Below the pieces are notes generated by a model. It worked only from the letters and a program-made list of their open reading frames with translations, did no database searches and was not told the DNA's origin. Of a DNA stretch of 64,000 bases, positions 17,698 to 25,584 are shown in pieces; within the stretch, counting starts at the first letter, position 1, and the number at the start of each line of letters is the position of its first letter. The DNA comes from Blautia schinkii (GTDB taxonomy: Bacteria > Bacillota > Clostridia > Lachnospirales > Lachnospiraceae). Both the position numbers and the translations under genes were made by a program. The stretch covers positions 1 through 64,000 of the forward strand of contig NZ_JAAWUO010000002.1 in the NCBI RefSeq assembly GCF_013304825.1, written 5' to 3'.

Positions 17698-18192
17698 TCA
17701 CCAATTCTCCTGAATAAATTTATCAATCATATTTACAATTGCCATTGGGTCTTTATTCACCCATGGAACCAACTCATCTGTTCCCTCATAAATTTTCTGA
17801 AAGCATTCCCCCAGATTATTAAGTTCCAGATCTGCCATTAGAACATAACGATTAAGGTTGAATGCCTCGTTGTTTTGAATCTGGTGATCATTGATATGTT
17901 CTCCGTATTTCGCAAGACGAGTTACAGCAATGACTTTTTTGCCCGCATTTAAGGCTTTCATAATCGAGCCGGATGCACCATGTGAAACCACAATATCCGC
18001 CTCTTTTACCTTTTCCAAGAATTCCTCTTGTGAAATAAAGTCTTTATACTCATAATGTTTTGGCTTGTATGTAGATGTGCCAATCTGTGCAAACATCGCG
18101 TCCGTCAACACACCCTTTTCATATAGCTCATCTAATTTTTTAAATAAACGGTCAAAAGGATAATTTCTTGACCCGACTGTCACAAAGATCAT
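17698..18192 (-). CDS. PssE/Cps14G-like glycosyltransferase subunit (Alg13-type)
   Basis: 164 residues: IFVTVGSRNYPFDRLFKKLD at the N-terminus and DIVVSHGASGSIMKALNAGK for UDP-sugar binding. This is the GT28 C-terminal half of a split enzyme; PssE/Cps14G partners PssD/Cps14F as Alg13 partners Alg14. The start at 18192 is set by a TAATG overlap with the stop of the PssD-like gene, and the VTVGS start is conserved. It likely transfers galactose, glucose or an uronic acid at the membrane. Confidence 0.87.
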   Translation of the reverse strand: MIFVTVGSRNYPFDRLFKKLDELYEKGVLTDAMFAQIGTSTYKPKHYEYKDFISQEEFLEKVKEADIVVSHGASGSIMKALNAGKKVIAVTRLAKYGEHINDHQIQNNEAFNLNRYVLMADLELNNLGECFQKIYEGTDELVPWVNKDPMAIVNMIDKFIQENW

Positions 18193-18656
18193 TAGTATAA
18201 ACAACCTCCATAAATTGCTTTTTTATAGAATTTTTTCTGTGTTTCCCACTGAACAATAAATAAATCCGCGTGCTTTTCCATCTTTTTGCCCGCCACAGTT
18301 GGCATATTTGCTCGACCGAATGTTTCAATAAACACAAATTTTTTGTGGAACAACACGGCTAAAAGGTAAAATGGATACGCCACCATTGTTCCAGTTGTGA
18401 TAACAAAGTCCGGTCTTTCTTTTGCCCAGATGTAAAGAGTATAAATCGAATTCCACAGCATCTTAGGAACCATAAATTTATCCTTTAAATCTGTTTGCTT
18501 CATAAAATACTTACCGAGTGGCGCATCAAATTGAGTTTTCTCTGTAACGAAAAAACCTTCATACTTTTTAGCAAGCGGTTCCAATTTCTGAAGTTGTTCC
18601 CAATGTCCGCCCGAAGATGATACAAAGCACAGTCTTGGTTTTCTATTATGTTTCAT
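18192..18656 (-). CDS. PssD/Cps14F-like glycosyltransferase subunit (Alg14-type)
   Basis: 154 residues: LCFVSSSGGHWEQLQKLEPL, then PKMLWNSIYTLYIWAKERPDFVITTGTMVAYP and KKFVFIETFGRANMPTVAGK. These are the acceptor-side and membrane-anchor features of Alg14-like proteins. It forms a complex with the PssE-like protein encoded immediately downstream, with a one-base overlap of stop and start. The gene marks the beginning of the AT-rich variable part of the operon. Confidence 0.87.
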   Translation of the reverse strand: MKHNRKPRLCFVSSSGGHWEQLQKLEPLAKKYEGFFVTEKTQFDAPLGKYFMKQTDLKDKFMVPKMLWNSIYTLYIWAKERPDFVITTGTMVAYPFYLLAVLFHKKFVFIETFGRANMPTVAGKKMEKHADLFIVQWETQKKFYKKAIYGGCLY

Positions 18657-18666
18657 TGATTTTTCC

Positions 18667-19275
18667 TCAAAATTTAAAAGTATCTTTCAGCCCCAGCCAT
18701 TTCTGATCCTTATCGCTCAAATTCAATACTGTACCATCTTCCAGTGTGTAACCTTCTGCGCTTGCACTGCCATTGTATTCGCCCTGTACTTCCGGCCACT
18801 CAATGCCGATCTCAGGGTCATTCCAAGCCATTCCGCCTTCATCATTCGGATGCCAGAAGTCGTTGACCTTATAGCAGAATTCTGCCTCATCGCTCAGCAC
18901 CAGGAATCCATGTGCAAAGCCCTCCGGGATAAGGAACTGCTTCTTGTTTTTAGCAGACAGCGTCACGCCATACCACTTGCCATAGGTTTCCGAGTTGCTT
19001 CTCAGGTCAACAGCAACATCGAACACAGTGCCACGCACCGCACGAACCAGCTTGCACTGCGGATACTGTTTCTGGAAATGCAGACCGCGCAGAACGCCCT
19101 TTGTGGACATAGACTGATTATCCTGAACAAAGTGAACGTCAATGCCTGCTTCCTTCATATCTATTTCGTTATAGGTTTCCATAAAATAGCCACGCGCATC
19201 GCCGTGAATCGCAGGCTCAATTACGCAAAGCCCTTCAATACCGCCTACATTTTTCTCAACTTTAATCTGTCCCAT
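18667..19275 (-). CDS. rfbC: dTDP-4-dehydrorhamnose 3,5-epimerase
   Basis: 202 residues, cupin fold. The third step of dTDP-L-rhamnose synthesis. Visible motifs: GDARGYFMETYNEID, FVQDNQSMSTKGVLRGLHFQ with the catalytic His, and IPEGFAHGFLVLSDEAEFCY. About 15 residues longer than the commonest form, as in many Firmicutes. It is the last of four contiguous rhamnose genes, whose order here (A, B, D, C in transcription) keeps the pathway together. Confidence 0.95.
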   Translation of the reverse strand: MGQIKVEKNVGGIEGLCVIEPAIHGDARGYFMETYNEIDMKEAGIDVHFVQDNQSMSTKGVLRGLHFQKQYPQCKLVRAVRGTVFDVAVDLRSNSETYGKWYGVTLSAKNKKQFLIPEGFAHGFLVLSDEAEFCYKVNDFWHPNDEGGMAWNDPEIGIEWPEVQGEYNGSASAEGYTLEDGTVLNLSDKDQKWLGLKDTFKF

Positions 19276-19280
19276 TTTCT

Positions 19281-20195
19281 TTACTCCTCAATTTCTTTCA
19301 GATAGCGGCTCAGTGCATCCTGCCAAGTCGGAAGCGGAGTAAATCCAGCTTCCAGCAGCTTGCTTTTGTCCAAACGGCTGTTGAACGGACGAGCTGCCTT
19401 ACTCAGACCGTACTCTGCCGTAGTGACGGGAACCGCTTCTGTCTTATATCCAGCCTGACGATAGATTTCTTTCGTGAAATCATACCAGCTAATATAGCCG
19501 CCCTCGTTGGTTGCATGATAATAGCCGTATTTTTCGGTTTCGTTCATATCGACCAACAGCCGAGCCAAATCATATGTATAGGTCGGTGTGCCGATCTGGT
19601 CGTTGACCACACGCACGATATCGTGAGTCTTACCAACATTCAGCATCGTTTTAATAAAGTTCTTGCCGTTCAGCCCAAACACCCAAGCAATGCGGACGAT
19701 GAAATACTTCTCCAGTGTCTGGCTGACTGCCAACTCACCTTCCAGCTTTGTCTGACCGTATACATTCAAAGGCTTATAATCCTTGCAATCTGGCTGCCAG
19801 GGCTCTGTGCCCTGACCATCAAACACATAGTCCGTGCTGATATAGGTCATCTTACAATCCAGTTTCTTGCATACATTTGCAATATTCTGCGTGCCGCCTG
19901 CATTGATAGCACGAACCTTCGCTACTTTATCATCATCCTCTGCCATGTCCACAGCAGTCCATGCTGCACAATGGATCACGGCATCCGGATTTACTTCTGT
20001 AATTACTTTTTCAACAGCGTCCTTATCAGTAATATCCAGTGCTATATATGGAGCCTTCGTCACCGCAGAATCATCAGCAACACCACTGTAGTTTTCCTGA
20101 ATATCAGAACCAACACCTTCATGACCGCGCTTCAGCAGCTCATTCATCACATCATGGCCCAACTGACCGCCAACGCCTGTTACAAAAAACTTCAT
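19281..20195 (-). CDS. rfbD: dTDP-4-dehydrorhamnose reductase
   Basis: 304 residues, short-chain dehydrogenase fold. The Rossmann loop GVGGQLGHDVMNELLKRG, STDYVFDGQGTEPW and the catalytic YGQTKLEGE are all present. It reduces the 4-keto sugar to dTDP-L-rhamnose with NAD(P)H. Five bases separate its stop from rfbC. The N-terminal insertion (IQENYSGVADDSAVTKAPY) is common in clostridial versions. Confidence 0.95.
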   Translation of the reverse strand: MKFFVTGVGGQLGHDVMNELLKRGHEGVGSDIQENYSGVADDSAVTKAPYIALDITDKDAVEKVITEVNPDAVIHCAAWTAVDMAEDDDKVAKVRAINAGGTQNIANVCKKLDCKMTYISTDYVFDGQGTEPWQPDCKDYKPLNVYGQTKLEGELAVSQTLEKYFIVRIAWVFGLNGKNFIKTMLNVGKTHDIVRVVNDQIGTPTYTYDLARLLVDMNETEKYGYYHATNEGGYISWYDFTKEIYRQAGYKTEAVPVTTAEYGLSKAARPFNSRLDKSKLLEAGFTPLPTWQDALSRYLKEIEE

Positions 20196-20215
20196 GTTCT
20201 TTCCTCCTCTGGCTT

Positions 20216-21235
20216 TTAGCGGTTGCTGTACATTTTCTCGTAGTAGTTCTGATACTCACCGCTGATGATGGTCTCCCACCACTCACGATTATCGAGATAC
20301 CACTGGATGGTCTTTTTAATGCCGTCCTCAAACTTGGTCTCCGGCAACCAGCCCAGCTCATTGTGAATCTTGGTCGGATCAATAGCATAACGCATATCAT
20401 GGCCCTTACGATCGCCAACGTGAGTGATCAGGCTCTCCGGCTTGCCCAGTTCCTTACAGATGATTTTCACAATCTCGATGTTCTGCTTCTCGTTGTGACC
20501 GCCGACATTGTAAACTTCGCCCACACGACCCTTGTGAATAATCAAATCAATGGCCTTGCAGTGGTCTTCCACGTACAGCCAGTCACGGACATTCAGACCT
20601 TCGCCGTAAACAGGCAGCGGCTTGTCAGCCAGAGCATTAGCGATCATCAGCGGAATCAGCTTCTCCGGGAAGTGATACGGACCATAGTTATTAGAGCAAC
20701 GGGAAATGGTCACAGGGAGACCGTAGGTCCGGTGGTAAGCCAGAACCAGCAGGTCTGCTGCAGCCTTGGAGCTGCTGTACGGAGAGCTGGTATGAATCGG
20801 GGTCTCCTCGGTGAAGAACAGGTCAGGACGATCCAACGGCAGGTCACCGTAAACCTCATCCGTAGAAACCTGATGGTAACGCTGGATGCCATACTTACGG
20901 CAAGCATCCATCAGTACACTGGTACCGATGATGTTAGTCTGGAGGAAGATGCCAGGATCTTCGATAGAACGGTCAACATGAGATTCTGCCGCAAAGTTCA
21001 CCACGATGTCCGGATGTTCTTCTTCAAACAGTTTATTCACAGCTTCGCGATCACAGATATCAGCCTTTACGAAGCGGAAGTTCGGATTATCCATAACAGG
21101 TGCCAGCGTAGACAGGTTACCCACGTAGGTCAGCTTATCCAGGCAGATGATCCGGTAATCCGGATACTTCTTCAGCATATGAAAAATAAAGTTACTACCA
21201 ATAAATCCAGCACCGCCAGTTACAATAATATTCAT
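20216..21235 (-). CDS. rfbB: dTDP-glucose 4,6-dehydratase
   Basis: 339 residues, extended SDR. GGAGFIGSNFIFHMLKKYP binds NAD; STDEVYGDL holds the conserved Thr-Asp-Glu of dehydratases; YSSSKAAAD is the YxxxK catalytic pair. Second step of dTDP-rhamnose synthesis. Normal length, 20 bases upstream of rfbD. Confidence 0.96.
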   Translation of the reverse strand: MNIIVTGGAGFIGSNFIFHMLKKYPDYRIICLDKLTYVGNLSTLAPVMDNPNFRFVKADICDREAVNKLFEEEHPDIVVNFAAESHVDRSIEDPGIFLQTNIIGTSVLMDACRKYGIQRYHQVSTDEVYGDLPLDRPDLFFTEETPIHTSSPYSSSKAAADLLVLAYHRTYGLPVTISRCSNNYGPYHFPEKLIPLMIANALADKPLPVYGEGLNVRDWLYVEDHCKAIDLIIHKGRVGEVYNVGGHNEKQNIEIVKIICKELGKPESLITHVGDRKGHDMRYAIDPTKIHNELGWLPETKFEDGIKKTIQWYLDNREWWETIISGEYQNYYEKMYSNR

Positions 21236-21279
21236 GATTGATCTCCTCTACTTGTGTGTTCTAATGTTTCCTCTATCTC

Positions 21280-22176
21280 TTAGTACAGATGTTCCTGATA
21301 CTTTCCGTCCATAACATCTTTCAGATACTGACCGTACTGATTCTTCTTCATGACTTCGTATACTTCCATCAACTCATCTTTACTGATCCAGCCGTTCAGG
21401 TATGCAATCTCCTCCAGGCAAGCAATCTTACGATGCTGATGCTGCTCCACGGTCTTGACAAAATTGGTCGCATCCACCAAGCTCTCATGTGTACCAGTAT
21501 CCAGCCAAGTAAAGCCCTGTCCCAGCAGTTCCACATTCAGAGAACCATCTTCCAGATAAATGCGGTTCAGATCCGTGATTTCCAGTTCACCACGCGCAGA
21601 TGGCTTCAGATTCTTTGCAAACTCGACTACACGATTGTCGTAGAAATACAAACCTGTGACGCAGTAATTGCTCTTCGGATATTCCGGCTTTTCCTCGATA
21701 GAAATAGCCTTTCCATTCTTGTCAAACTCCACAATGCCAAAACGCTCCGGATCATCGACATAGTAGCCAAACACAGTTGCTCCCTTGTCGTTTTCAGCGT
21801 TCTGAACTGCTGCCTGCAAACGCTTTTTCAGTCCATGGCCGGCAAAAATGTTGTCACCCAGCACCATAGCCACAGAGTCGTTGCCAATAAAATCAGCACC
21901 AATAATAAATGCCTGTGCCAGTCCATCCGGGGAAGGCTGAACAGCATAGGTCAGGTTCACACCAAACTGGTGACCATCGCCGAGAAGATTCTCAAAGCGA
22001 GGTGTATCCTGCGGTGTGGAAATAATCAAAATATCACGAATGCCAGCATTCATCAGAACAGACATCGGATAATAAATCATCGGTTTATCAAAAATCGGTA
22101 AGAGCTGCTTACTCGTAACCTTTGTGAGCGGATACAGGCGAGTGCCTGATCCTCCTGCCAAAATAATACCCTTCAT
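21280..22176 (-). CDS. rfbA: Glucose-1-phosphate thymidylyltransferase
   Basis: 298 residues. The nucleotidyltransferase signature [20 protein letters not shown] opens the protein and [15 protein letters not shown] and [11 protein letters not shown] follow. It activates glucose-1-phosphate as dTDP-glucose, the committed step for rhamnose, and is usually feedback-inhibited by the end product. Length matches RmlA. Confidence 0.96.
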   Translation of the reverse strand: MKGIILAGGSGTRLYPLTKVTSKQLLPIFDKPMIYYPMSVLMNAGIRDILIISTPQDTPRFENLLGDGHQFGVNLTYAVQPSPDGLAQAFIIGADFIGNDSVAMVLGDNIFAGHGLKKRLQAAVQNAENDKGATVFGYYVDDPERFGIVEFDKNGKAISIEEKPEYPKSNYCVTGLYFYDNRVVEFAKNLKPSARGELEITDLNRIYLEDGSLNVELLGQGFTWLDTGTHESLVDATNFVKTVEQHQHRKIACLEEIAYLNGWISKDELMEVYEVMKKNQYGQYLKDVMDGKYQEHLY

Positions 22177-22202
22177 ATCTACTTTCTCCCCTTCGCTATC
22201 TC

Positions 22203-23453
22203 TTAATCTCTCTGGAAAATGTCGCGCGTATAAACTTTTTCTTTCACATCATCCAAGCACTTGTCATATCGGTTTGCGATGATGGCCTGACTCTGCTTCT
22301 TAAACTCGTCCAGATCATTTACGACAACGGAACCAAAGAACTTCTCGCCATCCTTCAAAGTCGGCTCGTAAATGATGACAGTTGCCCCTTTTGCCTTGAT
22401 GCGCTTCATAACGCCCTGAATAGAACTCTGGCGGAAATTATCGCTGTTGCTCTTCATGGTCAGGCGATAAACACCAACCACGACCTCTTTTTCCTTGCTC
22501 TCATCCCAGCTATCATTTGCCTCATACGCACCAGCAATTTCCAGGACACGATCTGCAATGAAATCTTTACGGGTTCTATTGCTCTCCACGATAGCTTCAA
22601 TCAGGTTCTCCGGCACATCAGCATAGTTTGCTAACAGCTGCTTAGTGTCTTTCGGCAGGCAATATCCGCCATATCCAAAGGAAGGATTATTATAATGAGT
22701 ACCGATACGAGGATCGAGGCAGACACCGTTGATGATCTGCTGTGTGTTCAGCCCCTTCATCTCTGCATAAGTATCCAGCTCGTTGAAATAGGACACGCGC
22801 AGTGCCAGATAGGTATTCGCAAAAAGTTTGACAGCTTCTGCTTCGGTAAATCCCATGAACAGCGTGTCAATATTCTCCTTGATTGCACCTTCCTGCAGGA
22901 GATCTGCAAAAGTGTGTGCTGCTTTCACCAGTCGGGCATTCTCTATATCGGTTCCGACAATGATACGGCTCGGATACAGGTTGTCGTACAGAGCCTTACT
23001 CTCACGCAGGAATTCCGGGCTGAAGATGATATTATCGCAGTGGAACTTTTCACGAACAGAAGCAGTATAGCCAACAGGAATTGTGGACTTGATAACCATA
23101 ATGGCTTCCGGGTTATTCTCAATCACCAGTTTGATGACCGCTTCGACTGCGCTTGTGTCAAAGAAATTCTTCTTACTATCGTAATTTGTAGGTGCAGCAA
23201 TGACTACAAAATCCGCATCGGAGTATGCTTCCTTTGCATCCAAAGTTGCGGTCAGATCCAGTTCTTTTTCTGCCAGATATTTTTCGATATAGTCATCCTG
23301 AATAGGAGACTTCCGGTTGTTAATCAGCTCAACCTTTTCCGGGATAATATCCACAGCCGTAACATGATGGTGCTGGCTCAGCAGCGTAGCAATGGAAAGG
23401 CCAACATAGCCGGTACCGGCCACAGCAATTTTCAAATCTTTAAATTCTCTCAT
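22203..23453 (-). CDS. ugd: UDP-glucose 6-dehydrogenase
   Basis: 416 residues. Rossmann loop [55 protein letters not shown] and the catalytic Cys in [14 protein letters not shown]. It oxidises UDP-glucose to UDP-glucuronate with NAD. This belongs to the short Ugd subgroup (~390-420 residues). Next to the uronate epimerase it indicates that the polymer contains glucuronic and/or galacturonic acid. Confidence 0.95.
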   Translation of the reverse strand: MREFKDLKIAVAGTGYVGLSIATLLSQHHHVTAVDIIPEKVELINNRKSPIQDDYIEKYLAEKELDLTATLDAKEAYSDADFVVIAAPTNYDSKKNFFDTSAVEAVIKLVIENNPEAIMVIKSTIPVGYTASVREKFHCDNIIFSPEFLRESKALYDNLYPSRIIVGTDIENARLVKAAHTFADLLQEGAIKENIDTLFMGFTEAEAVKLFANTYLALRVSYFNELDTYAEMKGLNTQQIINGVCLDPRIGTHYNNPSFGYGGYCLPKDTKQLLANYADVPENLIEAIVESNRTRKDFIADRVLEIAGAYEANDSWDESKEKEVVVGVYRLTMKSNSDNFRQSSIQGVMKRIKAKGATVIIYEPTLKDGEKFFGSVVVNDLDEFKKQSQAIIANRYDKCLDDVKEKVYTRDIFQRD

Positions 23454-23468
23454 TTTTCTATCCTCTAA

Positions 23469-24515
23469 TTATTTATAAAACTCTGCATACCACTCAGCGA
23501 ACTTCCGCAGACCAGTTCTCAAATCAGTACTAGGCTTGTATCCGAAGTCACGCTCCAGTGCGCTAGTATCTGCATAGGTCACAGGCACATCACCCGGCTG
23601 CATCGGAACCAGTTCCTTGTGTGCCTCGAAGTCATAATCTTCCGGCAGAACTTTCGCTCTTACTAACTCCTCACTCAGAATCTGCACGAAGTCCAGAAGA
23701 TTTTCCGGGTTCTGATTGCCAATGTTGTAAACTGCATACGGCGGAATCGGCAGACCGTCCTCACCGTTCTTCTTGTCCGGTGCTTTCTTCATCACACGGA
23801 CAACACCCTCAACGATGTCATCCACATAAGTAAAATCACGCTTGCAGTTGCCATAGTTGAAGATTTTGATAGTTTCACCCTTCACCAGCTTGTTGGTGAA
23901 TCCGAAGTAAGCCATGTCAGGACGGCCTGCCGGACCATAGACCGTAAAGAATCGCAGACCAGTGGAAGGAATGTTGTAGAGCTTGGAGTAGGCATGTGCC
24001 ATCAGCTCATTGGATTTCTTGGTAGCTGCATAAAGGGAAACAGGATTGTCAACCTTATCATCCGTGCTGTACGGAACCTTCTTGTTGGAACCATAGACGG
24101 AGGAAGAAGAAGCATACACCAGATGCTCTACAGGGTTATGACGGCAGGCTTCGAGGATATTGAAAAAGCCGACCAAGTTAGATTCCACATAGGCATCCGG
24201 GTTGGTGATGGAGTAACGCACACCAGCCTGTGCTGCAAGGTTGACGACCGCAGACGGCTTGTACTTCTCGAACAGCTCTGTGATCAGCTCCTTGTCGGCG
24301 ATGTTGCCTTTGACAAAGGTAAATGTGGGATACTTGGCCAGCTCGTTCAGGCGGAACTTTTTGAGTGCCACGTCGTAGTAAGCATTCATGTTGTCGATGC
24401 CGATGACCGTAGCAGAAGGAGCCTCCTGATAAATTCGTTTCACAAGGTTGGAGCCTATGAAACCGGCTGCACCTGTGACTAAAATCGTTTTATTATCTAA
24501 AGTAACTGTGCTCAT
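23469..24515 (-). CDS. UDP-glucuronate 4-epimerase-type NAD-dependent epimerase
   Basis: 348 residues, extended SDR. GAAGFIGSNLVKRIYQEAP, GIDNMNAYYDVALKKFRL and YASSSSVYGSNKKVPYS with YAATKKSNELMAHAYS are typical of UDP-glucuronate 4-epimerases (Gla/Cap1J/LspL), which make UDP-galacturonate. It is the first gene of the polysaccharide operon. GGAGGAATACAT precedes the ATG. A long non-coding leader lies upstream; no priming phosphosugar transferase or Wzd/Wze regulators are present in the window. Confidence 0.9.
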   Translation of the reverse strand: MSTVTLDNKTILVTGAAGFIGSNLVKRIYQEAPSATVIGIDNMNAYYDVALKKFRLNELAKYPTFTFVKGNIADKELITELFEKYKPSAVVNLAAQAGVRYSITNPDAYVESNLVGFFNILEACRHNPVEHLVYASSSSVYGSNKKVPYSTDDKVDNPVSLYAATKKSNELMAHAYSKLYNIPSTGLRFFTVYGPAGRPDMAYFGFTNKLVKGETIKIFNYGNCKRDFTYVDDIVEGVVRVMKKAPDKKNGEDGLPIPPYAVYNIGNQNPENLLDFVQILSEELVRAKVLPEDYDFEAHKELVPMQPGDVPVTYADTSALERDFGYKPSTDLRTGLRKFAEWYAEFYK

Positions 24516-24670
24516 ATGTATTCCTCCATTTTTGTTAACTTCCTAATCTATGTACATATCTGCTCTTCACAGATAGTGTTTTTCTCTAATTTCCACTGTG
24601 TGATAACCACGCGGCTAAGTGTTTTCTTATACTGTCGTATCCAACTACCCCAGCAATCATATTTCCCTTG

Positions 24671-24701
24671 TTTTCTACTCCATAAAACATCCGTTGAGTA
24701 C
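24671..24701 (-). repeat. Left arm of ~31-bp imperfect inverted repeat
   Basis: It matches the reverse complement of 24934-24964 at 25 of 31 positions, both containing TTTCTACT, AAAACA and GTTGAGTA. The arms enclose 232 bp containing a promoter-like block. Confidence 0.6.
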
Positions 24702-24933
24702 ACTCGTCTCTATTCCTCTATAACCGAAGTGATGATTTATACAGTCGAGCCCCGTATACCCTGCAATGACGTTTTTTCTAAGTGTTGGATTGTTGAATCG
24801 AACCCTGTCGGTGCATGAGTTTTATTAAAATTGTACATATCATTCAATCCAATTCTCGCCATTCATTGTTCACCATGAACAAATCATTCACTTCAACCAC
24901 TCAAAACATGTAATTATCATCACCATTCATGCT

Positions 24934-24964
24934 CTACTCAACAGCTGTTTTTTGAAGTAGAAAT
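24934..24964 (+). repeat. Right arm of ~31-bp imperfect inverted repeat
   Basis: Partner of 24671-24701. A shorter third copy of its TACTCAACAGC core, same orientation, lies at 25040-25055, and a GTTGAGTAGA fragment in the other orientation lies near 25284. Confidence 0.6.
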
Positions 24965-25391
24965 CATCTGTTTTTCTCTATTTTTCATAACTCAACAAAC
25001 CGTTATGATGTAGGTGTCATTAGCGGGTCATATAGTGTACTCAACAGCAGTTTCAGACGTTAATGATAAACTCATGGATTTTTGTTGTTTTCTCCTGTTT
25101 TCCGCCATTTCTATGATTCTTCTGAAAAAGATGTGCCAATTTTGTGCCACAGGGGTCAAAAGTTTAGCGTTTTGTATAAATATCTCGCATTTATAGTTCA
25201 TATAGTTGTGAAATACAACCAATTTCAGTACCCTATATAGTGTACAAAACAGGTTCTTTTCGACTATGCTACGTCAATGCGGTTTGTTGAGTAGACATTT
25301 ATTGGTATATGTTATTTCATTCTCTATATCATTTTATTTTTATAACTTCGAATACACCCCACACTCCATCTCCGATGCAACATGGTTCTTT

Positions 25392-25584
25392 GGCGACGCC
25401 TGCGTAGGGCCGCCTGGCGGTATTCAACCGGAAAGGGTGCGTCGCTGGCGCGCCCTCTCTTACTGATTTCTCAGTATTTATATAAGAGGCATTTCTGCCG
25501 CTTACTGACTTTATTTATTTCAAGCCTGGTAACATTTCCGTTAATTGTTAGATTCTGAATCGGATAACTCAGTAACGGATTCCG
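25392..25584 (-). ncRNA. Candidate guide-RNA scaffold (omega-RNA-like) behind the TnpB-like gene
   Basis: The sequence just after the TnpB-like stop is unusually GC-rich for its surroundings and highly foldable: hairpin AACGG/CCGTT near the stop, ACTGA/TCAGT (25462-25475), palindrome GGCGCGCC (25447-25454), and a 7-bp stem pairing 25439-25445 with 25393-25399 that encloses a CCGC/GCGG hairpin (25410-25420). TnpB elements typically encode their guide RNA at and beyond the 3' end of tnpB. By analogy the guide would be read from about 25391 downwards. Extent is inferred from folding by eye only. Confidence 0.45.

Larger units (their letters stand above)
24516..25391. other. Repeat-rich leader/intergenic region of the polysaccharide operon
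   Basis: No convincing gene. On the minus strand two promoter-like blocks 110 bp apart share TTGCWG, 19 bases, then TATAA: TTGC at 24651-24656 with TATAAG 24626-24631, and 24761-24766 with TATAAA 24736-24741. Inverted repeats bracket the second (24671-24701, 24934-24964). A perfect 7-3-7 dyad TTGTTCA/TGAACAA lies at 24866-24882. GTACACTATAT (minus) occurs at about 25031-25041 and 25237-25247. The motif TACTCAAC recurs irregularly. The operon promoter is presumably here, but which block is used is unknown. Confidence 0.5.

Noticed and set aside
24795-24805. tRNA T-loop-like GGGTTCGATTC on the minus strand
   Set aside because: No acceptor stem, anticodon arm or D-arm fits around it.
25028-25222. 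Short ORF upstream of the capsule operon as a gene
   Set aside because: No ribosome binding site, no recognisable domain, and it overlaps the repeated GTACACTATAT elements.
24671-25292. Repeated TACTCAAC motifs as a CRISPR array
   Set aside because: Copies are irregularly spaced, differ in orientation and length, and no uniform repeats or spacers are present.
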